Below, piece by piece: positions 46,001 to 57,369 of a DNA stretch of 64,000 bases (position 1 is the stretch's first letter; every line of letters starts with the position of its first letter). This DNA comes from Apostichopus japonicus (lineage: Eukaryota; Echinodermata; Holothuroidea; Aspidochirotida; Stichopodidae): NCBI RefSeq assembly GCF_037975245.1, contig NC_092563.1, positions 730,001 through 794,000 of the forward strand, given 5' to 3'. Position numbers and translations under genes: made by a program. The notes under the pieces were generated by a model. It was not told where the DNA came from, made no database searches, and saw only the letters and a list, made by a program, of their open reading frames with translations.

Positions 46001-49000
46001 AAAACTTGAGTTCTGAATCGAAAGTTATGTAACTCTGCAGTATCCAACCACTGTAACAATTCATTGTTTTACTTCCAATTAGGCAGGAAGGACACATATG
46101 GTACTGTACCTACTACCATAGAAAGACAAACCAATATATATATCTGTGGGTATTAGATAATGCACAGAACACTTGAATGCTAAACACGATACTGAAACCC
46201 ATTATCCCACACCCCTTCAAACCCAGCGTGCCTCCTTAAGTAAGTGCTTCGGTCAGGATTAGATATATTCCACCACTGAAGTTTGAATACCAGAGGACTG
46301 AACATACCCTACCATCCAAGATATGCTGGTAGTTGTGTCTTGCACAACAGGGTGAAGGTTTGAGATTGCGAGAAAAACTGTATATGATACGGAGGTCGTG
46401 AAGTTAACCAAATCCTAGGTATTATAGGGATGCGGTGAACCCAATCCTAGGTATGATAGGGAGGTTGTGAACCCAATCCTAGGTATGATATGGAGGTCGT
46501 GAACCCAATCCTAGGTATGATAGGGAGGTTGTGAACCCAATCCTAGGTATGATAGGGAGGTTGTGAACCCAATCCTAGGTATGATAGGGAGGTTGTGAAC
46601 CCAATCCTAGGTATGATATGGAGGTCGTGAACCCAATCCTAGGTATGATAGGGAGGTTGTGAACCCAATCCTAGGTATGATAGGGAGGTTGTGAACCCAA
46701 TCCTAGGTATGATAGGGAGGTTGTGAACCCAATCCTAGGTATGATATGGAGGTCGTGAACCCAATCCTAGGTATGATAGGGAGGTTGTGAACCCAATCCT
46801 AGGTATGATAGGGAGGTTGTGAACCCAATCCTAGGTATGATAGGGTGGTCGTGAACCCAATCCTAGGTATGATAGGGAGGTTGTGAACCCAATCCTAGGT
46901 ATGATAGGGTGGTCGTGAACCCAATCCTAGGTATGATAGGGTGGTCGTGAACCCAATCCTAGGTATGATAGGGTGGTCGTGAACCCAATCCTAGGTATGA
47001 TAGGGAGGTCGTGAACCCAATCCTAGGTATGATAGGGTGGTCGTGAACCCAATCCTAGGTATGATAGGGTGGTCGTGAACCCAATCCTAGGTATGATAGG
47101 GTGGTCGTGAACCCAATCCTAGGTATGATAGGGAGGTCGTGAACCCAATCCTAGGTATGATAGGGAGGTTGTGAACCCAATCCTAGGTATGATAGGGAGG
47201 TTGTGAACCCAATCCTAGGTATGATAGGGAGGTTGTGAACCCAATCCTAGGTATGATAGGGAGGTTGTGAACCCAATCCTAGGTATGATAGGGAGGTCGT
47301 GAACCCAATCCTAGGTATGATAGGGAGGTTGTGAACCCAATCCTAGGTATGATAGGGAGGTTGTGAACCCAATCCTAGGTATGATAGGGTGGTCGTGAAC
47401 CCAATCGTAGGTATGATAGGGAGGTCGTGAACCCAATCCTAGGTATGATAGGGAGGTCGTGAACCCAATCCTAGGTATGATAGCGTGGTCCTGAACCCAA
47501 TCCTAGGTATGATAGGGAGGTTGTGAACCCAATCCTAGGTATGATAGGGAGGTTGTGAACCCAATCCTAGGTATGATAGGGAGGTCGTGAACCCAATCCT
47601 AGGTATGATAGGGTGGTCGTGAACCCAATCCTAGGTATGATAGGGAGGTCGTGAACCCAATCCTAGGTATGATAGGGTGGTCGTGAACCCAATCCTAGGT
47701 ATGATAGGGTGGTCGTGAACCCAATCGTAGGTATGATAGGTTGGTCGTGAACCCAATCCTAGGTATGATATGGAGGTTGTGAACCCAATCCTAGGTATGA
47801 TAGGGAGGTTGTGAACCCAATCCTAGGTATGATAGGGAGGTTGTGAACCCAATCCTAGGTATGATAGGGAGGTTGTGAACCCAATCCTAGGTATGATAGG
47901 GAGGTTGTGAACCCAATCCTAGGTATGATAGGGAGGTTGTGAACCCAATCCTAGGTATGATAGGGAGGTCCTGAACCCAATCCTAGGTATGATAGGGAGG
48001 TCCTGAACCCAATCCTAGGTATGATAGGGTGGTCGTGAACCCAATCCTAGGTATGATAGGGAGGTCCTGAACCCAATCCTAGGTATGATAGGGAGGTCCT
48101 GAACCCAATCCTAGGTATGATAGGGTGGTCGTGAACCCAATCCTAGGTATGATAGGGAGGTCCTGAACCCAATCCTAGGTATGATAGGGAGGTTGTGAAC
48201 CCAATCCTAGGTATGATAGGGAGGTCCTGAACCCAATCCTTTAGTTGGATGAGCGCATTAGTGCAAATAATATGTGATGGACAAACACCGATTGCATCAG
48301 TAACTGCTTTTTGAAATTCAAATAAAGTAACAACAATTCCAAAGTTTCATGTCTTCTGCAATGGAATGAGCTATTAATATCGGAGAGAATCAAATCAAAG
48401 TAATTACTAAATTGTAGATGAACCCTCACTTGGTATATCTAACATGCTGTCTTAGTTTACTAGAGGGCAGCCTCACTTTGAATACTAATCCTTGAGTCAA
48501 TGCAGAAAAGGTGACTTGAAACAGCAGGTTGTATTTCAAACCAAAATCCACCTTCCCCTAGATCCAATTAAGGAACAGATTTTAAGTTTCCAGTTAGTAA
48601 CACTTTTTTAATGTTTAATGTTTTTCTTTTTTATTCTTTAAGTTATTTTTCTTAATTTAATTAATTATTTTATTCTTTACTTTTTACTTTAATTAGCCTT
48701 AAAGATTTCATACCCTTGCAAATTACATGATGGGTAGGTGTGTTAGGTTCAGAAGAGGGATTCCTATTTGCTCTGGAAAGTTACAAAGATTGTAAGATTC
48801 CTATAACCATGCAGTCCAACTAGTGTAAAAAATACATTGCAACACACTACCAGTAACTTTATCTTAATTTATGAAGATAAATGTGTAGTGTGGGTTGGAA
48901 TAATTGGATTCTTTCTAAATATGGCATGTCTGAATAATTGGTACACTTTTATTAAAAATTGTTTTAGTAGAGCAAGGCTTTTTCCAAAGACCAAAGCAAA

Positions 49001-52000
49001 AAAAGATGAAAATTAGGCATTTTAACGGTATTTCTAGTAGTGGTGCTGTTCACAGCGTAAAATATACTTGTGCATTGATATCTATTGTGCTTTTTGTAAA
49101 TCAATGAGGCTTCAATAAAAATTGAAGAAAAGTGTGATCCTTGCCATAAATTGAATATTTCAAATGGTGTGATCCTGTCAGACTTTTTCCTTTGAACACT
49201 TAAAGAATCACCTAAATTAAGGGAGATATATTAGATTGGGGGGGGGGAGGAGGTGAAGGCCCAATTTAATGAGAAGTAATTTGCGTTCAGATATGCTACA
49301 ATAGGCTCACTTCAACACCTTTAAGTTACATCTTCATCATGCTGTCAAAATTTTTGTGAACTTTTCTTGTTAGCATTTTCCCCTGATGACCCTCGTACTA
49401 ACATTGCTTCCACTGTTCCTCTGTCCGTCCGTCCGTCCATCCGTCCATGTGCATCAGATTAAATGTTGTGGCAATTATGTCGTGATGAATCAAATGTGGT
49501 CTGGGAGTGATGTTTTTCTTCTTTTTGTTTACTTACAGTCAAAAGACTTCAAGCAAATCATGTTGCATCATGTAGGATGGGCTTCATTTTGACAGCATTT
49601 TTAGGGTATGGCTTACTGTAACTGCTTTCGTTTCTTAAGGATGGTTGTCAGTCACTGTAATAGCTATGTTTGAAATCTATCTAGGTTAGTACTTCCTAGG
49701 GAAATAGACTTGACAACCTACCAGCCTATCCTATGCTCCAACTACAGTAATGTTTCTCTCCGGCCCATGTAAAGAATGAATTGAAAAATCTGTGTGATTG
49801 GATCCAAAATTTTGAGTATGGTGTTTGCCTCTGATATGTCTTTAGTGTGACATTATTAAAAGGAAAGGGAGTTTTATAAGTTTGTGTGTGTGTGTGAGGG
49901 GGAGAGGAAGTGGGTGGGGGGAGGAAGTGGGGGGGTTGAGGCAGGTGTGGAGGAGGATGAGGAAGAATAGGCACTGCTAAATAATATAGAGGCTAAATTT
50001 GTCAAACTGGTGAGCCTCCAAGATATGACAAAACAGCTCACCTGAGCATGTTGTAAAGTATGGCAGTGAATATCTCTGTACGTGTAACGCAAGTTGACAA
50101 CATTAGCCTGGCACCCAAATAAATAAAGGTTGACTGATATTATCTTAAAAGGTATGACCATCAAAGCATTGAAAACAGTCAGTGTGGTGTTGAGCGGGGG
50201 GGGGGGAATAGTTATAGATCCCTTTCAAGTTAGTATTTTCTTTAATTTTGATTTCATGTTTTTGTCCATTTTGTTTTGTAGTGCTCGTTCCTCTATGTCG
50301 CACTAATTGCACCAAGTACATAATGTAGGACTGCTTCTAGGATCCATTTTATTTTATTCATGGTCACCACCATGGGCATCACGGTCACCTTTTTTCAAGA
50401 AAGGCAGCAAGACTATTCTATAACTAGACTGATTTAAAATATATATCCTCTGTCTAGGCCTGCCTAGGACTATCCCATTGATGTACCATTTTCAAATGCT
50501 CCTAGGCCAAACAATCCCCTGACATACGTTCCTCTAACATCCCCATCCCATGTGCCTCTTTTCACCCTCCTCCTTTGACCTCGATCCTAATGTCACACCC
50601 TGTTTAACATTGTCTTTGGAAGCCTGTAATTCATCTCTGGCAATTCCATCCAACACACATACTACCACAATAATATCATTCAGCAGTTTAATACCACTGC
50701 AATGTTGATTCTGGCTTCTGCCCTCATCAATCTATGAATTTTCAGTGTTGGTTTCTGCTCTCAATACCTATGAATATTCAATGGTGTTCACTCATGAATA
50801 TTCAATAGTAATTGTAATATACTCTATGACACTGCACTCTATGATACTTCACTGTATGGTTTATATGTACAACCATGTTGCATTCAATGCATGTTAGTTC
50901 TGTTTTGCCTCTGCCATTGGTTTTGCATTGTCTGGCAAATCACTACAGAAAAGTGACTGGGAAATTGTAAACAGTCTTATTAAGGAGCACAGAAATTGGT
51001 GGCTAGCGAGGTATTTCTCAGGATTGCCCCAAAAAAAAATTGGTAAAGAAAAAAGATAGTAGAAAACCTGACATTACATGATCAATAATAGTTATGCACA
51101 TGTGTGTATTTATTCAGCATGCATCTGTGAAACTGGACGTATTTGTGTATCTTTGATATAATTACAAGTGTTCAAAGGGATGGTGACAGTAGAGGGATAT
51201 AGATAAGTTTGGGAGGGGAGGTTAGAGATGGAGGGGGGGGAGGGGGCAAGAGATAGGTTGAAGAGAGAGACTTCCCTCCGTGGTTATGATAGGGAGCATC
51301 AATTTTCATAGTGGTGCATGTTTCCCAGAAGTAGCAGTCCTTCTGTGATTGCTTTATCAGTTATCAGTAACCTGCACATCATATCAATGTTGTTTGAGAT
51401 TGCTTGCATTAATGGTTGATACATAACATACTGTATGGTCAATAGTTTGATAGTTGCATTCTGTAATTTGTATAAATTTGTAGTAACTTCTCCTTTGTGT
51501 ATAGTGTGACATTTATATTTATTGAAGTTTCTTAAGATATAAAGGCGGTTGTTGGACTTGCCAGAAATGTATTTGAATTAGAAGGCTATGGTGATTACTT
51601 ATAGCTGCATACTGCATTGAAAGGATGTACATATGTATTATGTAATGCCTGATGAGAAAACACCTTCAAACTGATTAGTTTTCCTTTGGAGATAAGATGT
51701 AGTCCATGTGTACATGTATTTTCCTGCCATGCAATGTTCCAGTAATGGTAATAATGATAGAAATGGTCCTTTCAATTCTTGTAAATTAGGTTAACTAGAC
51801 TATGATTAGATTCATCTTTGACACAAAGAAAACGAAGAACAAAGGAATTGACCACAAATATCAAGCGACAGACACATTCACAGTGTAATACCCTAATGCA
51901 TTTATAGAAACACAATTTTCTTCAGGATTGAGTTGATGTTATGTTTGAATGAATAATGTGTAAGTGCCTGAATTTTGTTGGAACTTGGTGCAAATATTGC

Positions 52001-52723
52001 ACAAGCATTGTAGATGGCTTCCCTTGTTAATTTATTGAGATGGAAACAGGCAAATGGACAGACAGACAGACGGATATCCTGTCAGTTACACTGAGAGTCA
52101 CACAGACAGACACTCACACATTCACACAGTTAGTCAAATGAACTGACAGTTGTAGAATGATACATACAGCTATTTTGAATTCCATTTATTGTAATTTTGC
52201 TCTTGTAAGCTATTTAGTGTAGGACCATTGAATGATAAATACTTTATGGCGACAGTAAAGATGATTGAAGTCTACAATTAGTGGATTTTGCTGGTAAGAT
52301 ACAACACACACAGACACACACACACACATGTATAAACTGCATTAACAATATTTACATCTCAACTTAAGTTGCTATATATTACACAGACAAATCCAAAACA
52401 TTTTTTTCTATGGGTAGTGCACTCATTACAATAAAAGATGTTCAATACATAAAGAAAATTCATGAAATATTCCCCTCCCCCAGAGATATATAGCTAGACC
52501 AAGGCTGATTTGCATATAAAAATTGGGCTGAAGTTACTCATGGAGTAAGCTATTCATCAAGTATGTAATATAATGCCAACACTTGAAACAATTTCTATTT
52601 TTGATTTCTTTCTTGTTTTTATTCCCTTTCTTTCACAGTGCTTTTTGGAACTGGATTGTACCAGGAATTATCGCGCTAGGTGTCGCCTTAGGTTATCGTT
52701 ACTTCTTTGCAACATCCAACTGA
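36930..52723 (+). CDS. CYB5: Cytochrome b5, tail-anchored microsomal/mitochondrial type, 6 coding exons
   Basis: Coding exons: 36930-37049, 40967-41003, 43518-43609, 44953-44982, 45409-45446 and 52639-52723. All junctions match in phase and yield 133 residues, close to the usual length of about 134. Residues 9-85 form the heme-binding b5 fold: [50 protein letters not shown]. The axial heme ligands are His41 (HPGG) and His65 (VGHS), 24 residues apart as in the family. A charged linker ([23 protein letters not shown]) leads to a C-terminal anchor ([20 protein letters not shown]) with short tail FATSN. It carries electrons to desaturases, cytochrome P450 and other acceptors from the cytosolic face of the ER or outer mitochondrial membrane. 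Which membrane is not decidable here. Start context GAAAATGGCA is good. AATAAA signals lie at 53102 and 53225. Confidence 0.96.
37279..37413. mobile_element. Short inverted-repeat element in cytochrome b5 intron 1
   Basis: Left arm GGTTGACTAGTTGAGACTA and right arm TAGTCTCAACTAGTCCCAAC are inverse copies apart from a two-base insertion. They enclose about 95 bp, consistent with a tiny MITE or relic hairpin. Confidence 0.5.
38525..38980. mobile_element. ATCGG/CGATAT-rich repeat split by a SINE
   Basis: Words such as AAGCCGATATCGGGATT (38538) and TTACCGATATGCCG, GGCCGATATCGATATCG (38915-38960) recur on both sides of the minus-strand SINE at 38616-38800. Dense YATCGG motifs of this kind are characteristic of hAT-type non-autonomous elements in many animals; that assignment is tentative. 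Confidence 0.4.
38616..38800 (-). mobile_element. tRNA-derived SINE, family A copy 2
   Basis: On the minus strand it shows AGGTTCGAGTCAGTCC (box B with acceptor end), then AAGATGTAATG, CAGAGTTGTTGACAATTC, ATAATCATGGA, GAATCTAAGAGACT and TCTTCGCGAGTTCC, the same order as the copy at 15765-15966. The box A side is more decayed. Confidence 0.75.
39401..40160. repeat. Three tandem copies of a roughly 265-bp unit in cytochrome b5 intron 1
   Basis: ACTTAGTGTATTATTTAAGA starts copies at 39401, 39667 and 39928 (spacings 266 and 261). Copies are about 95 percent alike by eye and include TCGAGAGTTACAGTATGCC and GGGTATCCACTACTA. There is no open frame of interest. Confidence 0.93.
40740..40850. repeat. 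Short tandem duplication, about 58 bp
   Basis: AAACTTGCCCCAAGTCATTTTGCA and GAACTTGCCGCAAGTC-TTTTTGCA recur with the preceding GATGAACATATC/GATAGACACATT context. Confidence 0.5.
40967..41003 (+). CDS. CYB5: Cytochrome b5 exon 2, heme ligand His41
   Basis: A 37-bp exon encoding [12 protein letters not shown] plus the first base of the next Gly codon. It contains the first axial heme ligand. The acceptor is TTTTTTCTTTCAG; the donor is GTAAGG. Confidence 0.96.
43070..43160 (+). mobile_element. Possible Penelope-like element end with a hammerhead-like fold
   Basis: The segment AGCCTTTGAAGAAGATTCTG CTAGGATC GAAACGTCAGGCC can form a 5-bp stem (GATTC with GGATC) and an outer GCC/GGC pairing, followed by GAAAC-GTC, as in hammerhead ribozymes. 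The first core strand reads CTTTGAA instead of CTGATGA, so cleavage is not expected. Hammerhead-like ends are known from Penelope-like retroelements. No GIY-YIG or reverse transcriptase coding was recognised beside it. Confidence 0.3.
43518..43609 (+). CDS. CYB5: Cytochrome b5 exon 3, heme ligand His65
   Basis: Encodes [20 protein letters not shown] to YLIGELDE, including the second axial heme ligand in VGHS. The acceptor is TCGCCTCTAG; the GTAAGT donor is in phase 0. Confidence 0.96.
44953..44982 (+). CDS. CYB5: Cytochrome b5 exon 4, 30-bp microexon
   Basis: Encodes [10 protein letters not shown] between a TTTTTTTTATGTTCCCCAG acceptor and a GTAAAT donor, phase 0 on both sides. It could be skipped without changing frame. 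It forms part of the charged linker. Confidence 0.85.
45409..45446 (+). CDS. CYB5: Cytochrome b5 exon 5, linker before the C-terminus
   Basis: Encodes [12 protein letters not shown] and two bases of the next Gly codon. The acceptor is CTCTCATTTGTTTCAG; the donor is GTGAGG, phase 2. If the donor is not used, the frame stops at once (GGC GGG TGA), which would give a soluble 106-residue b5. Confidence 0.88.
46382..48241. repeat. 32-bp minisatellite in cytochrome b5 intron 5
   Basis: About 58 copies of the 32-bp unit CCTAGGTATGATAGGGAGGT + TGTGAACCCAAT. Four variants recur (GGGAGGTTG, GGGTGGTCG, TGGAGGTCG, GGGAGGTCC). Near 46480-46750 one TGGAGGTCG unit alternates with three GGGAGGTTG units, a 128-bp higher-order period. 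Confidence 0.97.
49539..49575 (+). CDS. CYB5: Candidate alternative last exon of cytochrome b5 encoding a CaaX box
   Basis: A strong acceptor (TTCTTCTTTTTGTTTACTTACAG, described by its ends at 49516 and 49538) is followed by T-CAA-AAG-ACT-TCA and on to TAG at 49573-49575. Joined to exon 5 (phase 2) it reads [12 protein letters not shown]-stop, giving a 117-residue b5 without the hydrophobic anchor but ending in Cys-Cys-Ile-Met. This fits the CaaX rule for prenylation, and Met at the last place favours farnesyltransferase. The K/S-rich lead-in resembles small-GTPase tails. Overlapping AATAAA signals at 50118-50127 with GT-rich sequence at 50180-50200 could end the transcript. There is no direct evidence of expression. 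Confidence 0.5.
50118..50127 (+). terminator. Candidate poly(A) signal for the alternative cytochrome b5 transcript
   Basis: Two overlapping AATAAA hexamers (AATAAATAAA), with a GTGTGGTGTTG stretch about 55 bases downstream. These could serve a transcript ending in the 49539 exon. Confidence 0.35.
52639..52723 (+). CDS. CYB5: Cytochrome b5 last exon, membrane anchor
   Basis: After CCTTTCTTTCACAG it completes Gly106 and encodes [20 protein letters not shown] then YFFATSN and TGA. The helix with a central Pro and short polar tail is the standard b5 tail anchor. Confidence 0.95.
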
Positions 52724-53101
52724 CGTCTCTCTTCTGTAAGAACATTCCAACCGCAGGTTCAGTTTTGATACAGTTTTTGAGTGGAGACAAACAAATTCAA
52801 CATTAATGAATACAATTAATTGAAATCATTAGGAATATCTTTGGGCATTGAACAGATGTTAAACTTGATTTAATTTTAATGCCAGATGCTTAGCTTAATT
52901 GTTGCATCACCACTGTAACCATGACGATGCTAGAGGGAGGGGTTAACGAAAAAATTGTTGTGTATTGACGATGAATTTGAACTCAAGTGAATTGAAAGGA
53001 CCAAGAAGAACTTTTCTGAATTTCAAGGTGGGGTATGGGACACAACACCATCCCCTTTCCCGATGGTAAAATACTGGAATTGACCCATTATAGTAATATC
53101 T

Positions 53102-53230
53102 AATAAATTTGGTTTTTCAGATTTGATCATTTTTCAAATTAAAGAAAGTAGTAATAGTTTTACTGTGTTATTTTAAAGTTAACTGCTACATGATAATTTC
53201 AGAATATATCAAGGGATGTTAAGTAATAAA
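53102..53230 (+). terminator. Candidate poly(A) signals of cytochrome b5
   Basis: AATAAA at 53102-53107 and 53225-53230. The second is followed by GAGTGGTCTCTG. Which one is used cannot be told from sequence. Confidence 0.4.
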
Positions 53231-56200
53231 CTAATGAGGAGTGGTCTCTGTAAAATGTCTAGACATATATTGGTTGCTATGTGACGTGATATACCAATAT
53301 GCACTACCATCATGTGTGATATTTTAATGTTGGCAAAACCTAGACAACAGGAGTATTAACAGTGATCATGCATAAATAATCATTTATAAACCAGAGACAG
53401 AAAGAGGTAAACTTTTGTGTTAGAGATGGAATTTTTGTAGCTTTGCTTTTTAAGCAGGTCTTGATGGTGAATTTGAGGTATAATGTAAACTTATGACCCT
53501 GTAAGAATCTACTACCAACTAATACTAAAAGCCCCAATTATAACAGACTATTTACAGAACATAATTTGGTTACCCTATATAAACGTAACAGGTCTGAATA
53601 TGTCATCCATAGGCAAAATACAACCCACCAAAACTTGCTTGCAAACATTGCAACTGCTTCTTGTCCTTTGAATCGATAATGTAGAGTACAAAGATGTTTC
53701 CGGATTTAAAATGTTGTAAACTTACAGATTAACTTGCAGTGTGGGATGAGGGCTATGTGTCAACAACAGTTAATAATTCGCTTAGCCCAACCAAGGCTTT
53801 AACCAATAATTTAAGATTTCTGGTAGTTCTATTGTAATTGATGATTGGACACTGGTTTGTAATATGTTAGTCGTATTCCTCTAGCTTCTGCTTTTACTTT
53901 TGCAAGACTGATTTCAAACGTGACAATGATCATGTTAAGACGAGCTTTCCAACTACTTACAGACAGTGATAACAGAACCATGAGAAACATTTCTGTTTGA
54001 TCAAATAATTAATTTGAAGCAGTTTTGGAGGTATGATAATTTGTAAATGAATACAGTAAGAAAGGGGCGAGGTAGATCAAACTGTGGTTGGCCCACTCTT
54101 TAAATAGTCGACCGATAGATTCTCTTGGAGTATTTGATCATTAACTTTGTATTATGAATAGCATATAAAGGGTCTGTTTATTATGCAGGTTTCCCTGTAT
54201 CCCCAGAGACCTACCTTATGACATGTACTCAACTACCTGCATATATTTTGTCTGTTTTATTAACATCTCTGCATTCGCTTTCAAATATGGCAGCACAAGT
54301 TCTGCAGACTTTAGAACTGCAGATAAACTCATGCACAAATAAATTACTGGGTTTCTATTCTAACTTGTTGAAGTAGATCTAACAGAGTTGAACTAGATCT
54401 GTGGTATACTATGAGAAACTTTGATGCTTTGGGAAGTAGTGGGCCTGATGGAGTCTGGTTAACAATATTTACTATTGTAATGGTCATATAAACAATAATA
54501 AGAAATTTGGAAAGACTTGTCCCTTGACAAATGTTGTATTCATGGCATAGAAAAAATAAAAAGGTTTTCTGAAACTAATATGATATATTGTATCCAGATT
54601 GGGACTGTTGAATGTCAAACTGTTTTTATCCTAAAAAAAATATTGTTGTTGTGTACAGTGCAGGGTTCTCACCGTCAAGACAAATACGCATAACTTCTAG
54701 CTATTTATTGCTGTAGCAGCACAACAGTTATAATAATCTGGCAACCATAAATGGGTAAGATGAACCCCCTTCCCAATATCATCTTCCAAGCACCAGCTGT
54801 GATTGTTTGGAGTCGACTCTCAACTGGAGCATAAAGCTGGTCTCAAGTTATCGAAGGGTGTGGTAAGTACCGTGTTGCCTGGAGATGCTGGTGTTTTAAT
54901 TTTCAGCCACACGGAAGCAGGTGGATTATTACGGCTGTAGACACTGAGTTTGGTAACAATTAGCAATTAATCTCAGACTCATTATGTTAACTCTGTTCAA
55001 TAGTCAGAGGTTATAAAGTACATGCAGTGAAGATGTTTGCAAGACCAACCAGATTTAATACACAAAAAGGAAAATAATGAATGTTGAACTGTTTATACCA
55101 GCAACACCACCGCCACCATTTATTAGCAATGTAGATCCTTCACAACTCTTGAATGTAATATTTAAGTATCTCTTCACCATAAGAAGGCAAAATTATAATG
55201 TATCAATAATGAAATAAAATTGCAAAAACATTTCTGTGGATTGGAATGCTCTTTGACTCAATGGAATCAAAATAATAAAGTCCACTCCATTCTTCAACAA
55301 AGATGTTGACGGAGGGAAAATTCCTGTGAATCAGTTTGTATCTTGTTTGCATAGATAAACAGTATGGGGCAGAGAAGACACCCAAAAATGGTCTCATTGC
55401 CTTTAGAAACTTATCATACATTACAGCTGATATTTGTTTAAATATTGATATACAAATAGACTTGAATAAAGAAAGAAGCCTATTGGAAATGCCTTTGTAA
55501 TCACTTAGCTATTTGGGTTAATTAAATTCTAACAAAATCCTAAAAGTTACCAAATGAAGGGAAAAATGAATTCGTTATTGAACAAGAAAATGTAATGAAG
55601 TATCAACAAATTGTCAATTATAAATAGTACAGATACATGGAAGCCTCAATGATAATATTAAATTTCAACTTGAAAAGCACCTCTCGTTGTGTGATCGTTG
55701 TCCGAATACATAGAACCTATATGTTCGTTGTGTGACCCCCCCAACCCCAATAACTTAGAACTGATGCTCAGGAATGCACAAAAACTATTAAACCTTTATG
55801 TTACATTTAGAGTCATTTGCTTTTGTACATGTTGTTAATTGATCAAAGCAAGCAATGAAATAATTTTGTAGTGTTCTTTTTGGGCTGAAAAATAAAATTT
55901 AATATTAAAACTTTTCCCTGATATTAAAACGATGCAATATGAATATGACAGAAAGCATTGACCTGAGTACTCGACATTTGGATTTTTCAAAGACAAAACT
56001 TACTTTTCACTCAATAATACATTACTAGGTAAACTGGTCTGTTGATATCGTAACTAACATGAGTAAAAACATGCAGTGAAAGTACGAAAATATATTTGTA
56101 AAATGGAATATTTTAATGAGAGTGTTGAGAATTGATCAAATATGCCCAATATGTTAACTAATTGTTAATTAATTTACTGATTTAGAATAAAAACTACTGT

Positions 56201-57369
56201 CAAACCCAACTGTAATTTCGGATTTTACTTGGTATGAAGACTCTGAAACGATTGCCAATGAATAACAATCTTACATGTTACACTGATGCATAATTATGAG
56301 AGTTGCATGACCACTATAAACTTTTAACATCTTATTGGGAGTTGCCAAAGATAGCATTACACTGCATCAAGTCCATATCATATGCTGATATCAAGTACAA
56401 TAGGTCATCTGTATCCTATTGAAGTGATGTTTCTGACAGTCTCATTTGACTTTTACATAGTATCCAGCCTCTTTTACTCAGCCTATCCTCCACCAATCTG
56501 ATGGCATGCCTTTGTAAATATATTGAAATAAATGAGGGTCCAGCTGGACTAAAGAATCAAAACTAGACAAGGAGCTGGGACTTGAGGGCTCTCCAGCATT
56601 GTCTCAATAGAGGGCGCTATCAGATGTGTTCTGACCTAAATGATATGTATTGTTCTTTGAACCATCTCTGAAGTGACATTATTACCAATATTAATGGTCT
56701 TTCATGGGCACTAAAGAGAGTAGACAAGGTGTGCTTTACACATGCACCTGTGTTACTATGAACATTTGCTAATATTCAAACTCATGTTGTATTACCTCTG
56801 CACACACCTTTAATATGTTCTGTTCACACGCTTTAGTCACCTCAATATATATCAATGCCCTATTGTGTAACCCTTAGGTCATCATCACACTATTTCTTTA
56901 ACTGAGGCTGTTTCTTGTACAGACATCCCGACACGATCTTATTGTAACAGACACATTGTATGTGCAATGTCGCCCTCTCTGCTCTATACTGAGCTGAAGA
57001 GGTGACGAGATTCTGTGAACTTCAGTTTTACCGTTTGACCACTGAAGAACCGATACATACTGCCAGTGTCATTTGGAAATGTGATACATTATACTCAACC
57101 CACCCACTTGGTAAACATACTACTGCCCTGATGTAATTAGTCCCAATGGACATTATATCCACAGCCAGAGTTTATTCATCATGACATGGCCACACTGGAT
57201 GCATCACCATCATTCTGGGTAGTTTTGGTTCACTAGCAAACATATGATGGGTATCATCTTTTGTTTTTGGAATCAGAGTGATGATACCATCAGTTGTCAA
57301 ATACCAAAATGTTGTCATGAGATCTGCATCTCCATGGATTGCCTTCTTGTTTCCATTGATCATGTGATG
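53231..57369. other. Intergenic region between convergent genes, no gene seen
   Basis: AT-rich, with scattered short open frames of at most 72 codons and no domain recognised. No tRNA or other RNA gene was identified. Confidence 0.4.
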
